A program made the translations under genes and the position numbers. A DNA stretch of 64,000 nucleotides, from NCBI RefSeq assembly GCF_943913915.1, contig NZ_CALUAA010000006.1, positions 1 to 64,000 on the forward strand. Direction: 5' to 3'. Numbering within the stretch: position 1 is the stretch's first letter; each line of letters begins with the position of its first letter. Below, in pieces: positions 34,106-40,778 of this stretch. The notes below the pieces were generated by a model. That model did not search any database. It was not told the origin of the DNA and worked only from the letters and a program-made list of their open reading frames with translations. Source of the stretch: an uncultured Peptoniphilus sp. (GTDB taxonomy: Bacteria > Bacillota > Clostridia > Tissierellales > Peptoniphilaceae).

Positions 34106-34894
34106 ATGGACAGACAAGCCTATGACAGCATGGATAAGCCCCTTTCAAAAGATGAAAGGAAATCTTTATTTGCTGAATATGCTGAAACCGGCGATAAGGA
34201 AATTCGAGATATTTTAATTGAGGAACATCTCTATATCGCTGAAATTCTAGCAAAAAAATACACGGGGAAGGGCATCGACTACGACGATATTTTTCAAGTC
34301 GCTTCCATGGGCCTTATTTATGCCGTGGAACGCTTCGATCCTTCGAAAGGCTTCGAATTTTCATCCTTTGCTACGCCCACCATTATCGGAGAAATAAAAA
34401 AACATTTTCGTGATAAAGGTTGGACCATTCGCGTACCTCGCCGTATTCAGGAACTTTCAAAAAAAATCAACGATGCCAAACTATCCTTGGCGCAGAAGAA
34501 TCAACGAACGCCGACGATTCAAGAAATAGCCAAGACGCTGGATATTACTACAGCTGAAGTATTGGAAGTTATGGAAGCCTCTAAAGTATATTCACCGGAA
34601 AGTCTGGATATGACCTTCGATTCCGGCGGAGAAGACAGAGAGCTTACCCGTGGCGATCGCATCGGCGTTGAGGAAGAGTATTTCAATAAAGTGGAATTAA
34701 ACGACTTTATTCAGCGGGCCATGGAAAATTTCAATGATGTGGAAAAAACCATTTTGATCGATCGCTATCAGTATAGAAAGACCCAGGTATCCATTGCTGA
34801 AAAACTGGGTATTTCCCAAATGACGGTGAGTCGTATTGAAAAGAAGCTTTTAGAAAAAATGCGCAAAGAAATCGAAAAATCCGGAGCAATGTAA
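34106..34894 (+). CDS. SigB/SigF-family RNA polymerase sigma factor
   Basis: 262 aa. Region 2 reads YDDIFQVASMGLIYAVERFDPSKGFEFSSFATPTIIGEIKKHFRD, diagnostic for the SigB/SigF group. Region 3 follows (IRVPRRIQELSKK) and region 4 has the helix-turn-helix QVSIAEKLGISQMTVSRIEKK. An upstream in-frame ATG (34049) would overlap rsbW by 56 bp. ATG 34106 has GGAG at proper spacing and follows the rsbW stop by 1 bp, so I use it. It is probably a stress sigma factor; no sporulation genes are in view. Confidence 0.92.
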   Translation: MDRQAYDSMDKPLSKDERKSLFAEYAETGDKEIRDILIEEHLYIAEILAKKYTGKGIDYDDIFQVASMGLIYAVERFDPSKGFEFSSFATPTIIGEIKKHFRDKGWTIRVPRRIQELSKKINDAKLSLAQKNQRTPTIQEIAKTLDITTAEVLEVMEASKVYSPESLDMTFDSGGEDRELTRGDRIGVEEEYFNKVELNDFIQRAMENFNDVEKTILIDRYQYRKTQVSIAEKLGISQMTVSRIEKKLLEKMRKEIEKSGAM

Positions 34895-35526
34895 TGAATC
34901 GTAAGAAAAACGTATTGCGTTTAAAGAAAATACTCTATATTCTGGAAATGATCATGTCGATTTTAATTTTAATCGGCATTGTCATCTCTATTCCCGATCT
35001 TATAAAGTATATGACTGAAATATTGGTCAGTAGCAGAAGCTATAGTTACGATCTCTTTCAATCTTTTATAAGCCATGTTCTTTTAATGGTGATCGGTCTT
35101 GAATTTGTGGCCATGCTGATTTCTCACGAAGAATACCAGATCATCTACATTATGACCATGGTCGTGGCGCGGAAAATGCTTGTCTACGGAGATGATACCG
35201 TCTCTCTTTTTGTCGGCGTCGCCGCCATCTCTATTTTATTTATCGTGCGGAAATATTTTACGGTGCATCAAATATTGGCTAATGCAGGGATCGCCATCTT
35301 TGAATCATCGACGCATATACACAGCGTGAACGAACACCTGATTCGAGATATTGAGACAGGTGAAAAGACCATAGGCGATTACGTCACCAAGCTATTTTCC
35401 AAGGAACATCTTGTACTTGAAGAAGGCGGCGTTGTAGAGGATGCACTTTATATCTATCAGATTGAGAGTATGGAAGATGAGGGGATCGGGTTAATCGCAT
35501 TGGAAGAAAAGAATAAAATCTTCTAA
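34894..35526 (+). CDS. PsiE-like membrane protein co-transcribed with the sigma factor
   Basis: 210 aa. Four hydrophobic helices in residues about 10-125 (LEMIMSILILIGIVISI, FISHVLLMVIGLEFVAML, IIYIMTMVVARKML, LFVGVAAISILFIVRKY) match the phosphate-starvation-inducible PsiE family. A soluble C-terminal domain of about 80 residues follows. The start overlaps the sigma stop (TAATG), so it is coupled to it. Function unknown; operon membership suggests a link to the same stress response. Confidence 0.72.
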   Translation: MNRKKNVLRLKKILYILEMIMSILILIGIVISIPDLIKYMTEILVSSRSYSYDLFQSFISHVLLMVIGLEFVAMLISHEEYQIIYIMTMVVARKMLVYGDDTVSLFVGVAAISILFIVRKYFTVHQILANAGIAIFESSTHIHSVNEHLIRDIETGEKTIGDYVTKLFSKEHLVLEEGGVVEDALYIYQIESMEDEGIGLIALEEKNKIF

Positions 35527-35542
35527 TGAATGTCAAAATACA

Positions 35543-35571
35543 TTGTAAACATATGATAGAATGTGTATACT
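35543..35571 (+). promoter_or_regulatory. tRNA-Arg promoter
   Basis: TTGTAA (35543-35548), 17 bp, TATACT (35566-35571), ending 8 bp before the tRNA. Confidence 0.75.
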
Positions 35572-35579
35572 GTCTGTAG

Positions 35580-35656
35580 GGAGCTGTAGCTCAGCAGGAT
35601 AGAGCAGTGCCCTCCTAAGGCACGTGCCGGGGGTTCGACTCCTCTCAGCTCCGCCA
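35580..35656 (+). tRNA. tRNA-Arg (anticodon CCU)
   Basis: 77 nt with encoded CCA. Acceptor stem GGAGCTG pairs with CAGCTCC, followed by discriminator G. The anticodon stem GTGCC/GGCAC carries the loop CTCCTAA, so the anticodon is CCT reading AGG. The T arm GGGGGTTCGACTCCTC is regular. Confidence 0.95.
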
Positions 35657-35699
35657 CTACATATACTATAGGCTACAAATCTTGTTTCTAAGATGTAGA

Positions 35700-35739
35700 A
35701 GGATAGAACAATGTTTTATAGATTGTTCTATCCTGTTTT
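35700..35739 (+). terminator. terminator after tRNA-Arg
   Basis: 13-bp arms AGGATAGAACAAT / ATTGTTCTATCCT with a 9-nt loop and trailing TTTTAATTT. Confidence 0.75.
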
Positions 35740-35829
35740 AATTTACCGGATTCGTAAATATAAAAAGATCAAGGGCCTGAAAGTATGTGTCCAACCATGA
35801 ATATAATAAAATTTTAGAATGAGGTGACT

Positions 35830-36333
35830 ATGGAGGATATTAAATCGTCCCTATCCGATGTGATGAACTCAATTTATTTAAAGTATAAATTGAACTTCTA
35901 TCAAAACTTATATTACGATAACGGAAGTAGCGAAGACTCTCTTACGGTTATGGAAAAATTTTGTGCCGAAGCTATTTTCGCTCTACAAGGACCTACGGTC
36001 AATCAATTGGCAAAGTTTATTCGCGTAAGTCAACCTAATGCGGCATATAAAGTAAATAATCTCGTAAAGAAAGGCCATGTTGAAAAAGTACGTAGTCAAA
36101 AAGATCGTCGACAAGTCCATTTATTCGTTACGGAAAAATTTAAAGAGCAGTATCACGTAAATTATCGCTATGTGGATGAGATCATCGATTGTTTACAGGA
36201 TAAAGTGTCCGATGAAGAATTGGAAACCTTTAAAAAGATATTGGAAATCATGGACGACGGCGTCCTCGAGCATGTGTCGGAAGCTTTACATAGAGAGAAT
36301 AACGTCTCTTTTACCGGTCAATACCATGGATAA
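35830..36333 (+). CDS. MarR-family transcriptional regulator
   Basis: 167 aa. Winged-helix region from about residue 55: TVNQLAKFIRVSQPNAAYKVNNL helix-turn-helix and KVRSQKDRRQVHLFVTEK wing. The GTG at 35824 also opens the frame, but GAGG at 35821-35824 is correctly spaced for the ATG at 35830. A TATAAT (35802-35807) lies upstream. A small ORF overlaps its end, and an ArsS-like radical SAM gene follows a terminator. Regulon unknown. Confidence 0.85.
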   Translation: MEDIKSSLSDVMNSIYLKYKLNFYQNLYYDNGSSEDSLTVMEKFCAEAIFALQGPTVNQLAKFIRVSQPNAAYKVNNLVKKGHVEKVRSQKDRRQVHLFVTEKFKEQYHVNYRYVDEIIDCLQDKVSDEELETFKKILEIMDDGVLEHVSEALHRENNVSFTGQYHG

Positions 36334-36577
36334 GCGGCAAATTCGAAAATTTAAACGAATGGAGAAGACCATGCGATTGGCAGAAAATCGCTATACGCGC
36401 TCTCTTATTCAATCTATGTCCCTATCCGATGACGAGGAGAGCATCGCTTCTTTGGAAGAGTCTCAGCGTCTTTTGAGAGAAGATATTCGAAAGTTGAGAG
36501 CTCTCTTGGACGGTCCCTTTGACGTTTCGGAAGATGACATTATAAAAACAGATGAGCCTATGAGACCCATAGATTAA
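36326..36577 (+). CDS. Small charged protein overlapping the MarR gene
   Basis: 83 aa starting MDKRQIRKFKRMEKTMRLAE. Highly charged and apparently all-helical, possibly a coiled coil (EESIASLEESQRLLREDIRKL). No family recognised. Its frame extends further upstream inside marR, but ATG 36326 overlaps the marR stop by only 8 bp. A terminator begins at its stop codon, so it is the last gene of the unit. Confidence 0.65.
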   Translation: MDKRQIRKFKRMEKTMRLAENRYTRSLIQSMSLSDDEESIASLEESQRLLREDIRKLRALLDGPFDVSEDDIIKTDEPMRPID

Positions 36578-36603
36578 AGATCCCCCTCCGGGATCTTTTT
36601 TTA
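36576..36603 (+). terminator. terminator of the MarR unit
   Basis: Hairpin AAAGATCCC / GGGATCTTT followed by a T-run. Confidence 0.8.
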
Positions 36604-36684
36604 TACATGTATCCATCAATGATGTTAAATCATTTATAGAAAATATGAATACCTATAAAATAAGAAATATTTATAACTGTGTCA

Positions 36685-36693
36685 TGGTATGAT
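36685..36693 (+). promoter_or_regulatory. extended -10 promoter of the radical SAM gene
   Basis: TGGTATGAT (TATGAT 36688-36693), 21 bp before the ATG. No good -35 seen. Confidence 0.45.
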
Positions 36694-36714
36694 GAAATAA
36701 ATTGGGAGGTTTTT

Positions 36715-37632
36715 ATGGATTTTAAAGAGCGAATAGCAGATGAATATCAAACGACAGACGGTGTCGGCGTCTTCCAGGCGAATATTACGGGAAAATGTAA
36801 TTTAAGATGCGAACACTGCCATATTATGAAAAACAGTGACTACAAGGAAATGTCGAAAGAGACGATGGATAAGTGTATCGAAGCATTGAAGAAGCGCGAT
36901 TTCCACACCTTGGATATTACCGGCGGCGAGCCGACGACCCACCCTCATCTGGTGGAATTTATCAAAGAGGCGAGCTCTTATGTAGATAAAATTATTTTAC
37001 GCACCAATGCCGTGGACCTTTCGGAACACGAGGAGCTGCTGAAATTAATCGACGATCTCAATATGCAAATCGTCGTCTCCTTGCCTTGTTACACGGAAGA
37101 AAATGTAGATTCTCAGCGGGGTGCGGGAACGTTTAAAAAAATTATTCCCAATCTGAAACGTTTAAACGACATGGGTTATGGAAAAGAGAGAGAACTCTCC
37201 CTGGTTTACAATCCCCTGGGTGCCTTCCTTCCCGGCCCTCAGGAAGGTTTGGAACAGGACTATAAGGATCATTTAAAAGAACACGGCGTCACATTCTCGG
37301 AGCTTTTTACTATTACCAATATGCCCATCGGTTTTTTCAGAGACAAGCTGAAAGAAGAGGGCTTGGAAGAAGATTATATGGAGCTTCTCGAAAGTAATTT
37401 CAACGAAGATACGGTAGAAAATTTAATGTGCCGTTTTCAAATTTCAGTGAGTCCCGAGGGAGATATCTTCGATTGCGACTTCCATTTGGCGGAAGACGTA
37501 CATCCGAAGACTTATCAAACCATCGATGATGTCTTGGCAACAGATGCTTTAGACAGACCCATTACCTGGAGAGAATACTGCTACGGCTGCACCGCCGGCG
37601 CAGGATCCAGCTGTGGCGGCGCATTAGAATAG
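36715..37632 (+). CDS. ArsS-like radical SAM protein (radical SAM plus DUF3641)
   Basis: 305 aa. The cluster motif C28-x3-C32-x2-C35 (CNLRCEHC) is followed by the TGGEPT glycine motif. The C-terminal half matches DUF3641: YNPLGAFLPGPQEGLE, FTITNMPIGFF, LMCRFQISVSPEGDIFDCDFH and the terminal CYGCTAGAGSSCGGA. That architecture is called ArsS (arsenosugar biosynthesis) in databases. No arsenic-methylation gene is adjacent, so the substrate is open. ATG 36715 has GGGAGG upstream; the longer frame lacks a ribosome site. Confidence 0.85.
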   Translation: MDFKERIADEYQTTDGVGVFQANITGKCNLRCEHCHIMKNSDYKEMSKETMDKCIEALKKRDFHTLDITGGEPTTHPHLVEFIKEASSYVDKIILRTNAVDLSEHEELLKLIDDLNMQIVVSLPCYTEENVDSQRGAGTFKKIIPNLKRLNDMGYGKERELSLVYNPLGAFLPGPQEGLEQDYKDHLKEHGVTFSELFTITNMPIGFFRDKLKEEGLEEDYMELLESNFNEDTVENLMCRFQISVSPEGDIFDCDFHLAEDVHPKTYQTIDDVLATDALDRPITWREYCYGCTAGAGSSCGGALE

Positions 37633-37636
37633 AACC

Positions 37637-37663
37637 AAAAAAACCCCGGTACCGGGGTTTTTT
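37637..37663. terminator. bidirectional terminator between convergent units
   Basis: Self-complementary hairpin ACCCCGGTACCGGGGT with A and T runs. Serves the radical SAM gene (+) and the repair operon (-). Confidence 0.85.
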
Positions 37664-37678
37664 CATGCTCTAAAGAAA

Positions 37679-38209
37679 TTATTCGGCGTCTTTTAACCGG
37701 CGAATGGCTTCCCTTACATCTTCCTCTGTAAGGTCTTCTCCCTTTTCACGAAGTTTTTTGGACCATTCAATGGCTTTTTCCCGTTCTTTGGTAGGAGCGG
37801 TCTTTTGTTTTTCCAAGCTGTTTTTTACGAGGGGAATCATTTCAGCCCACGCCGTCACCACGGAATTTTCATTTTGAATGTGGCGCACCAAGCGGCCGAA
37901 GGTCCAGTCTTTATTGGTTTCCGTCATAGCCGCCTTATGGGGGAAGATTTCACCTTTTTTTCTAAGATCTAAGAGAAATTCCTGTAATAATTCAGAGGAA
38001 AAATCGACAAAGACCAAAAGCTCTTCTTCTACGATTTCTTCTTTCTTATTCGTCTTTTCGTATCCGGGGAGTTCGGCTAAATAGCCGAGGTATTCTCCCA
38101 GTTCTTCGGGCTTCACCTGTCTTTTTTTAATTTTAAGATGATCGGCGGTTTCAAGTAATTTATTTCGTCGTTCTTCGTTTTCGATTCCGTAATAAATCAG
38201 CGTACTCAT
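37679..38209 (-). CDS. DUF3783-domain protein
   Basis: 176 aa. Central region about 65-110 (LLVFVDFSSELLQEFLLDLRKKGE, then KAAMTETNKDWTF) matches DUF3783, a Firmicute domain of unknown function. The C-terminal 60 residues are charged and helical. It begins 10 bp after the DUF4130 gene with AAAGGAG before its ATG. It is therefore probably third in the SOS-box operon and ends in the shared terminator. Confidence 0.78.
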   Translation of the reverse strand: MSTLIYYGIENEERRNKLLETADHLKIKKRQVKPEELGEYLGYLAELPGYEKTNKKEEIVEEELLVFVDFSSELLQEFLLDLRKKGEIFPHKAAMTETNKDWTFGRLVRHIQNENSVVTAWAEMIPLVKNSLEKQKTAPTKEREKAIEWSKKLREKGEDLTEEDVREAIRRLKDAE

Positions 38210-38219
38210 AGTAACTCCT

Positions 38220-38942
38220 TTAATCCTTTTCCGGTAAATATTTCCAATAGCGCTTCGGCATATGTTGAATCATTCGTTTGGAACTTCTTCTCTCGTCGAT
38301 AGCGACGCCGTCGTAAAATGACTTCCACGCTTCTTGATAATAGTGCTCCTTTTCGGTTTCCTTCATATGGGTCACTTCCGGTATGAAAAAATCCACGACG
38401 CCATGTACATGACGTGCACAGTAGTGTCTTTTGCGATCGAACAAAATCCATTTTTCCCGTGGAAGGCGACGGAGAAAGTGATCGATAAGAAGAGGAAGGA
38501 GGTCATTTTCAGGTTCCAGTTCACCTAGTAAATACCCGTCCTGTATTTCTTTTAATCGAAGGAAGCCCTTATAGCTGTGGAGTTCCCGGCGAACCCTCTT
38601 TAAGTAGCGCTGAAAAGCTAAGGCGGAGGGATCTAAAGAATTGAGAAACCGAGGACCTTCGTCGTAAAGTTGCCGGATAGTGCGCCCTAAGATGCGGTCT
38701 TTATCCTCTTCAAAAGAATGAAAGACAAAGATAATATCTCTATAGACATCATAATTAAAGTTTTCAATCAGAGATTTTCTTACGCGCTCCGCCTTATCTT
38801 CTTCCGAGTGAATAAAGCGTTCACTCTCAAAAAAAGTCATGGCACCGTCGTCTGTGCGTATATCTAAATCGAGAAGGAAAGGATAACCGTAAAAGATAAC
38901 CGTTAAAAAGCCGGAGAAGCTTCCGTCGTAGCGATAGATCAT
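38220..38942 (-). CDS. Putative DNA-metabolism protein (TIGR03915/DUF4130)
   Basis: 240 aa. N-terminal IYRYDGSFSGFLTVIFYGY and the C-terminal EKWILFDRKRHYCARH ... HMPKRYWKYLPEKD segment are characteristic. This family is almost always encoded next to the TIGR03916 radical SAM protein and resembles the uracil-DNA glycosylase fold at low similarity. It overlaps the radical SAM gene by 4 bp. The biochemical role is not established. Confidence 0.85.
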   Translation of the reverse strand: MIYRYDGSFSGFLTVIFYGYPFLLDLDIRTDDGAMTFFESERFIHSEEDKAERVRKSLIENFNYDVYRDIIFVFHSFEEDKDRILGRTIRQLYDEGPRFLNSLDPSALAFQRYLKRVRRELHSYKGFLRLKEIQDGYLLGELEPENDLLPLLIDHFLRRLPREKWILFDRKRHYCARHVHGVVDFFIPEVTHMKETEKEHYYQEAWKSFYDGVAIDERRSSKRMIQHMPKRYWKYLPEKD

Positions 38943-40159
38943 AGGAAACTGAGCTGTCCCGCCGCAGTGGATCCCAAGAGTTTTGTTCTGAGATCCCCGG
39001 CGTCTGAAAAATACATGCCGAAATATTTCCCGCCGACAGTCATAAAATGTCTGGCTTTTTTTGTGGAGATTTTAAGGAGTTTGAGATCGTCATAGCGTAA
39101 GGGAGCGAGTTTTCTTGCACTTATGATCCGCTTTGCGTAAGTGGGGCCGATTCCCGGGATGCGAAGGAGCATGTTGTAATCCGCGCGATTAATCTCGACG
39201 GGAAATTCGTGGAGATGTAAAAGAGCGTATTGCATTTTAGGATCCACATCCGGGTCTAAATTAGGTTGTCTATCGTTTACTATCTCATCGGTACTGAAGT
39301 GATAAAAGCGCATAAGCCAGTCGGCCTGATAGAGCCTGTGTTCTCTTAAAAGAGGTACTTTTGTAATTCCCTTAAGGAGAGGGGAGTGAACGACAGGGAC
39401 AAAAGCGGAATAAAAGACTCGCTTTAAATTGTAATCCTTGTATAAAGAGGCGGAGCGATTTAAAATCATGCGGTCGTCTTCCCCTAAAGCCCCGACGATC
39501 ATTTGGCTCGATTGTCCGGCGGGAAGATAGGAATTTTTCGCCACCGGGAGACGGGAGGCTTTTCGTTCTAAAATACCGTGATTTAAGCGTTCCATAGGTC
39601 CTAAAATCGAAGGGTAATCCTTTTGAGGGGCCAGACGCCTGAGCCCGTCACGATCGGCAATTTCTACATTAATACTCATGCGGTCTACAAGAGAAGCCAT
39701 TTCATCCACTAGGGCGGGATCGGCGCCGGGAATGGCTTTCATGTGGATATAGCCGTAGAAATGCTCCTCTTCCCGTAAAATGCGTGCCACCTCGATTAAA
39801 TGCTCCATGGTTTCATCGATGGAGTGTTCGATGCCTGAGGATAAAAAGAGCCCTTCAATGTAATTGCGTTTGTAAAAAGAGAGAGTAAGGTCCGCCACCT
39901 CCCTTGGTGTAAACGATGCCTTCTCACCGCCTTCTTCCCTACTGTTAGGGCAGTAGGCGCAGCGATAGATGCAGCGATTGGTAAGAAGTATTTTTAAAAG
40001 AGAAATGCAGCGGCCGTCGACACTGTAACTGTGGCAGATACCCGACGGTGCGGAATTGCCTATGCCGCCTTTATTTTTACGACTGCCCCCTGATGAAGAA
40101 CAGGATACATCGTATTTGGCGGCGTCGGCCAATAGTTTTAATTTTTCTCCTAATTCCAT
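38939..40159 (-). CDS. Putative DNA modification/repair radical SAM protein (TIGR03916)
   Basis: 406 aa. Cluster motif C63-x3-C67-x2-C70 in TNRCIYRCAYCPNS. A helix-hairpin-helix DNA-binding motif near the C-terminus (LLRIPGIGPTYAKRIISARK) supports action on DNA. The N-terminus has CSSSGGSRKNK, typical of the family. Another frame start (TTG, 40171) exists, but ATG 40157-40159 has GGAGG five bases upstream. A perfect SOS box sits between promoter and start. Role inferred: damage-inducible DNA repair, possibly lesion reversal like spore photoproduct lyase, which is another radical SAM enzyme. Confidence 0.87.
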   Translation of the reverse strand: MELGEKLKLLADAAKYDVSCSSSGGSRKNKGGIGNSAPSGICHSYSVDGRCISLLKILLTNRCIYRCAYCPNSREEGGEKASFTPREVADLTLSFYKRNYIEGLFLSSGIEHSIDETMEHLIEVARILREEEHFYGYIHMKAIPGADPALVDEMASLVDRMSINVEIADRDGLRRLAPQKDYPSILGPMERLNHGILERKASRLPVAKNSYLPAGQSSQMIVGALGEDDRMILNRSASLYKDYNLKRVFYSAFVPVVHSPLLKGITKVPLLREHRLYQADWLMRFYHFSTDEIVNDRQPNLDPDVDPKMQYALLHLHEFPVEINRADYNMLLRIPGIGPTYAKRIISARKLAPLRYDDLKLLKISTKKARHFMTVGGKYFGMYFSDAGDLRTKLLGSTAAGQLSFL

Positions 40160-40168
40160 AAGAGCCTC

Positions 40169-40182
40169 CAAACGTTTGTTCT
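40169..40182 (-). promoter_or_regulatory. SOS (LexA/DinR) box of the radical SAM repair operon
   Basis: The minus strand reads AGAACAAACGTTTG, matching the Gram-positive core GAAC-RNRY-GTTY at every position. It lies just downstream of the -10 (TGATATAAT, TATAAT at 40192-40197) and overlaps the expected transcription start region. Confidence 0.75.
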
Positions 40183-40191
40183 GTTCATCAA

Positions 40192-40199
40192 ATTATATC
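40192..40199 (-). promoter_or_regulatory. extended -10 promoter of the repair operon
   Basis: Minus strand TGATATAAT. The -35 region is poor. The SOS box follows within 10 bp. Confidence 0.6.
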
Positions 40200-40227
40200 A
40201 TAGAACGAAATAAGGTAAAGAGACTAA

Positions 40228-40389
40228 AAAAATCTCTCGATCGGGAGATTTTGCGAGGATCCGTATCTTCCGGGTGATGGTATCCATCTGTTTTATGAGA
40301 CGAATCATAAAATCGACTTTTTATACCATAGTGGTCAGTTCTCCATGGCCGGTTCTCCGGTGTCGATAGGCAAAGGAATGATTCAATAA
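40228..40389 (+). pseudogene. possible remnant of a coding sequence, no start codon
   Basis: Open frame of 53 codons ending in TAA, with protein-like composition (GRFCEDPYLPGDGIHLFYET and HSGQFSMAGSPVSIGKG). Base composition is far more GC-rich than the flanking intergenic DNA. There is no start codon before residue 40, so it is not an intact gene. Family not recognised. The rest of 40172-40778 is AT-rich: the repair promoter, this remnant, a 14-bp palindrome AATAATCGATTATT (40385-40398), and the iorA promoter with its leader. Confidence 0.25.
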
Positions 40390-40615
40390 TCGATTATTCA
40401 TATTCTAAAAAAGGAGCCGGCATTATAAATTTTAACTTTTTAAAAATAAAAAGGTAAAAAAATACAAAAAATATAATTTTGTGTCTCAAATAATGTAGAG
40501 GACAAGAAGTTTAAGTTGTAAAACAGATAATAATATACAAAATATACTATTGAATAGATTTCATAAGAAAAATAATGTCATTTTTTGTTTAAAATCGTAA
40601 GATTGAAAATAAAAT

Positions 40616-40644
40616 TTGCATTTTTACCTTCCTATGATTACAAT
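40616..40644 (+). promoter_or_regulatory. iorA operon promoter
   Basis: TTGCAT (40616-40621), 17 bp, TACAAT (40639-40644). The predicted leader is about 128 nt. Confidence 0.6.
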
Positions 40645-40649
40645 AGTAT

Positions 40650-40704
40650 ACAAAGTACAATACAAAGAATTACAAATTATAGGCAGAAGTTGATTGTACT
40701 TTGT
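40650..40704 (+). promoter_or_regulatory. 12-bp inverted repeat in the iorA leader
   Basis: ACAAAGTACAAT (40650-40661) and ATTGTACTTTGT (40693-40704) are exact reverse complements separated by 31 bp. They lie at and after the predicted start point, so they could form an RNA stem or be a pair of operators. Downstream the leader has GTTGT / ACAAC (about 40732-40755), a second small stem. Confidence 0.55.
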
Positions 40705-40778
40705 TTTTGAAAAACAGGTAGGAGTAGGAACATTGTTGTCATCCGTAGGAACAACAGATAGTGGAAGGAAGGTTTAGT

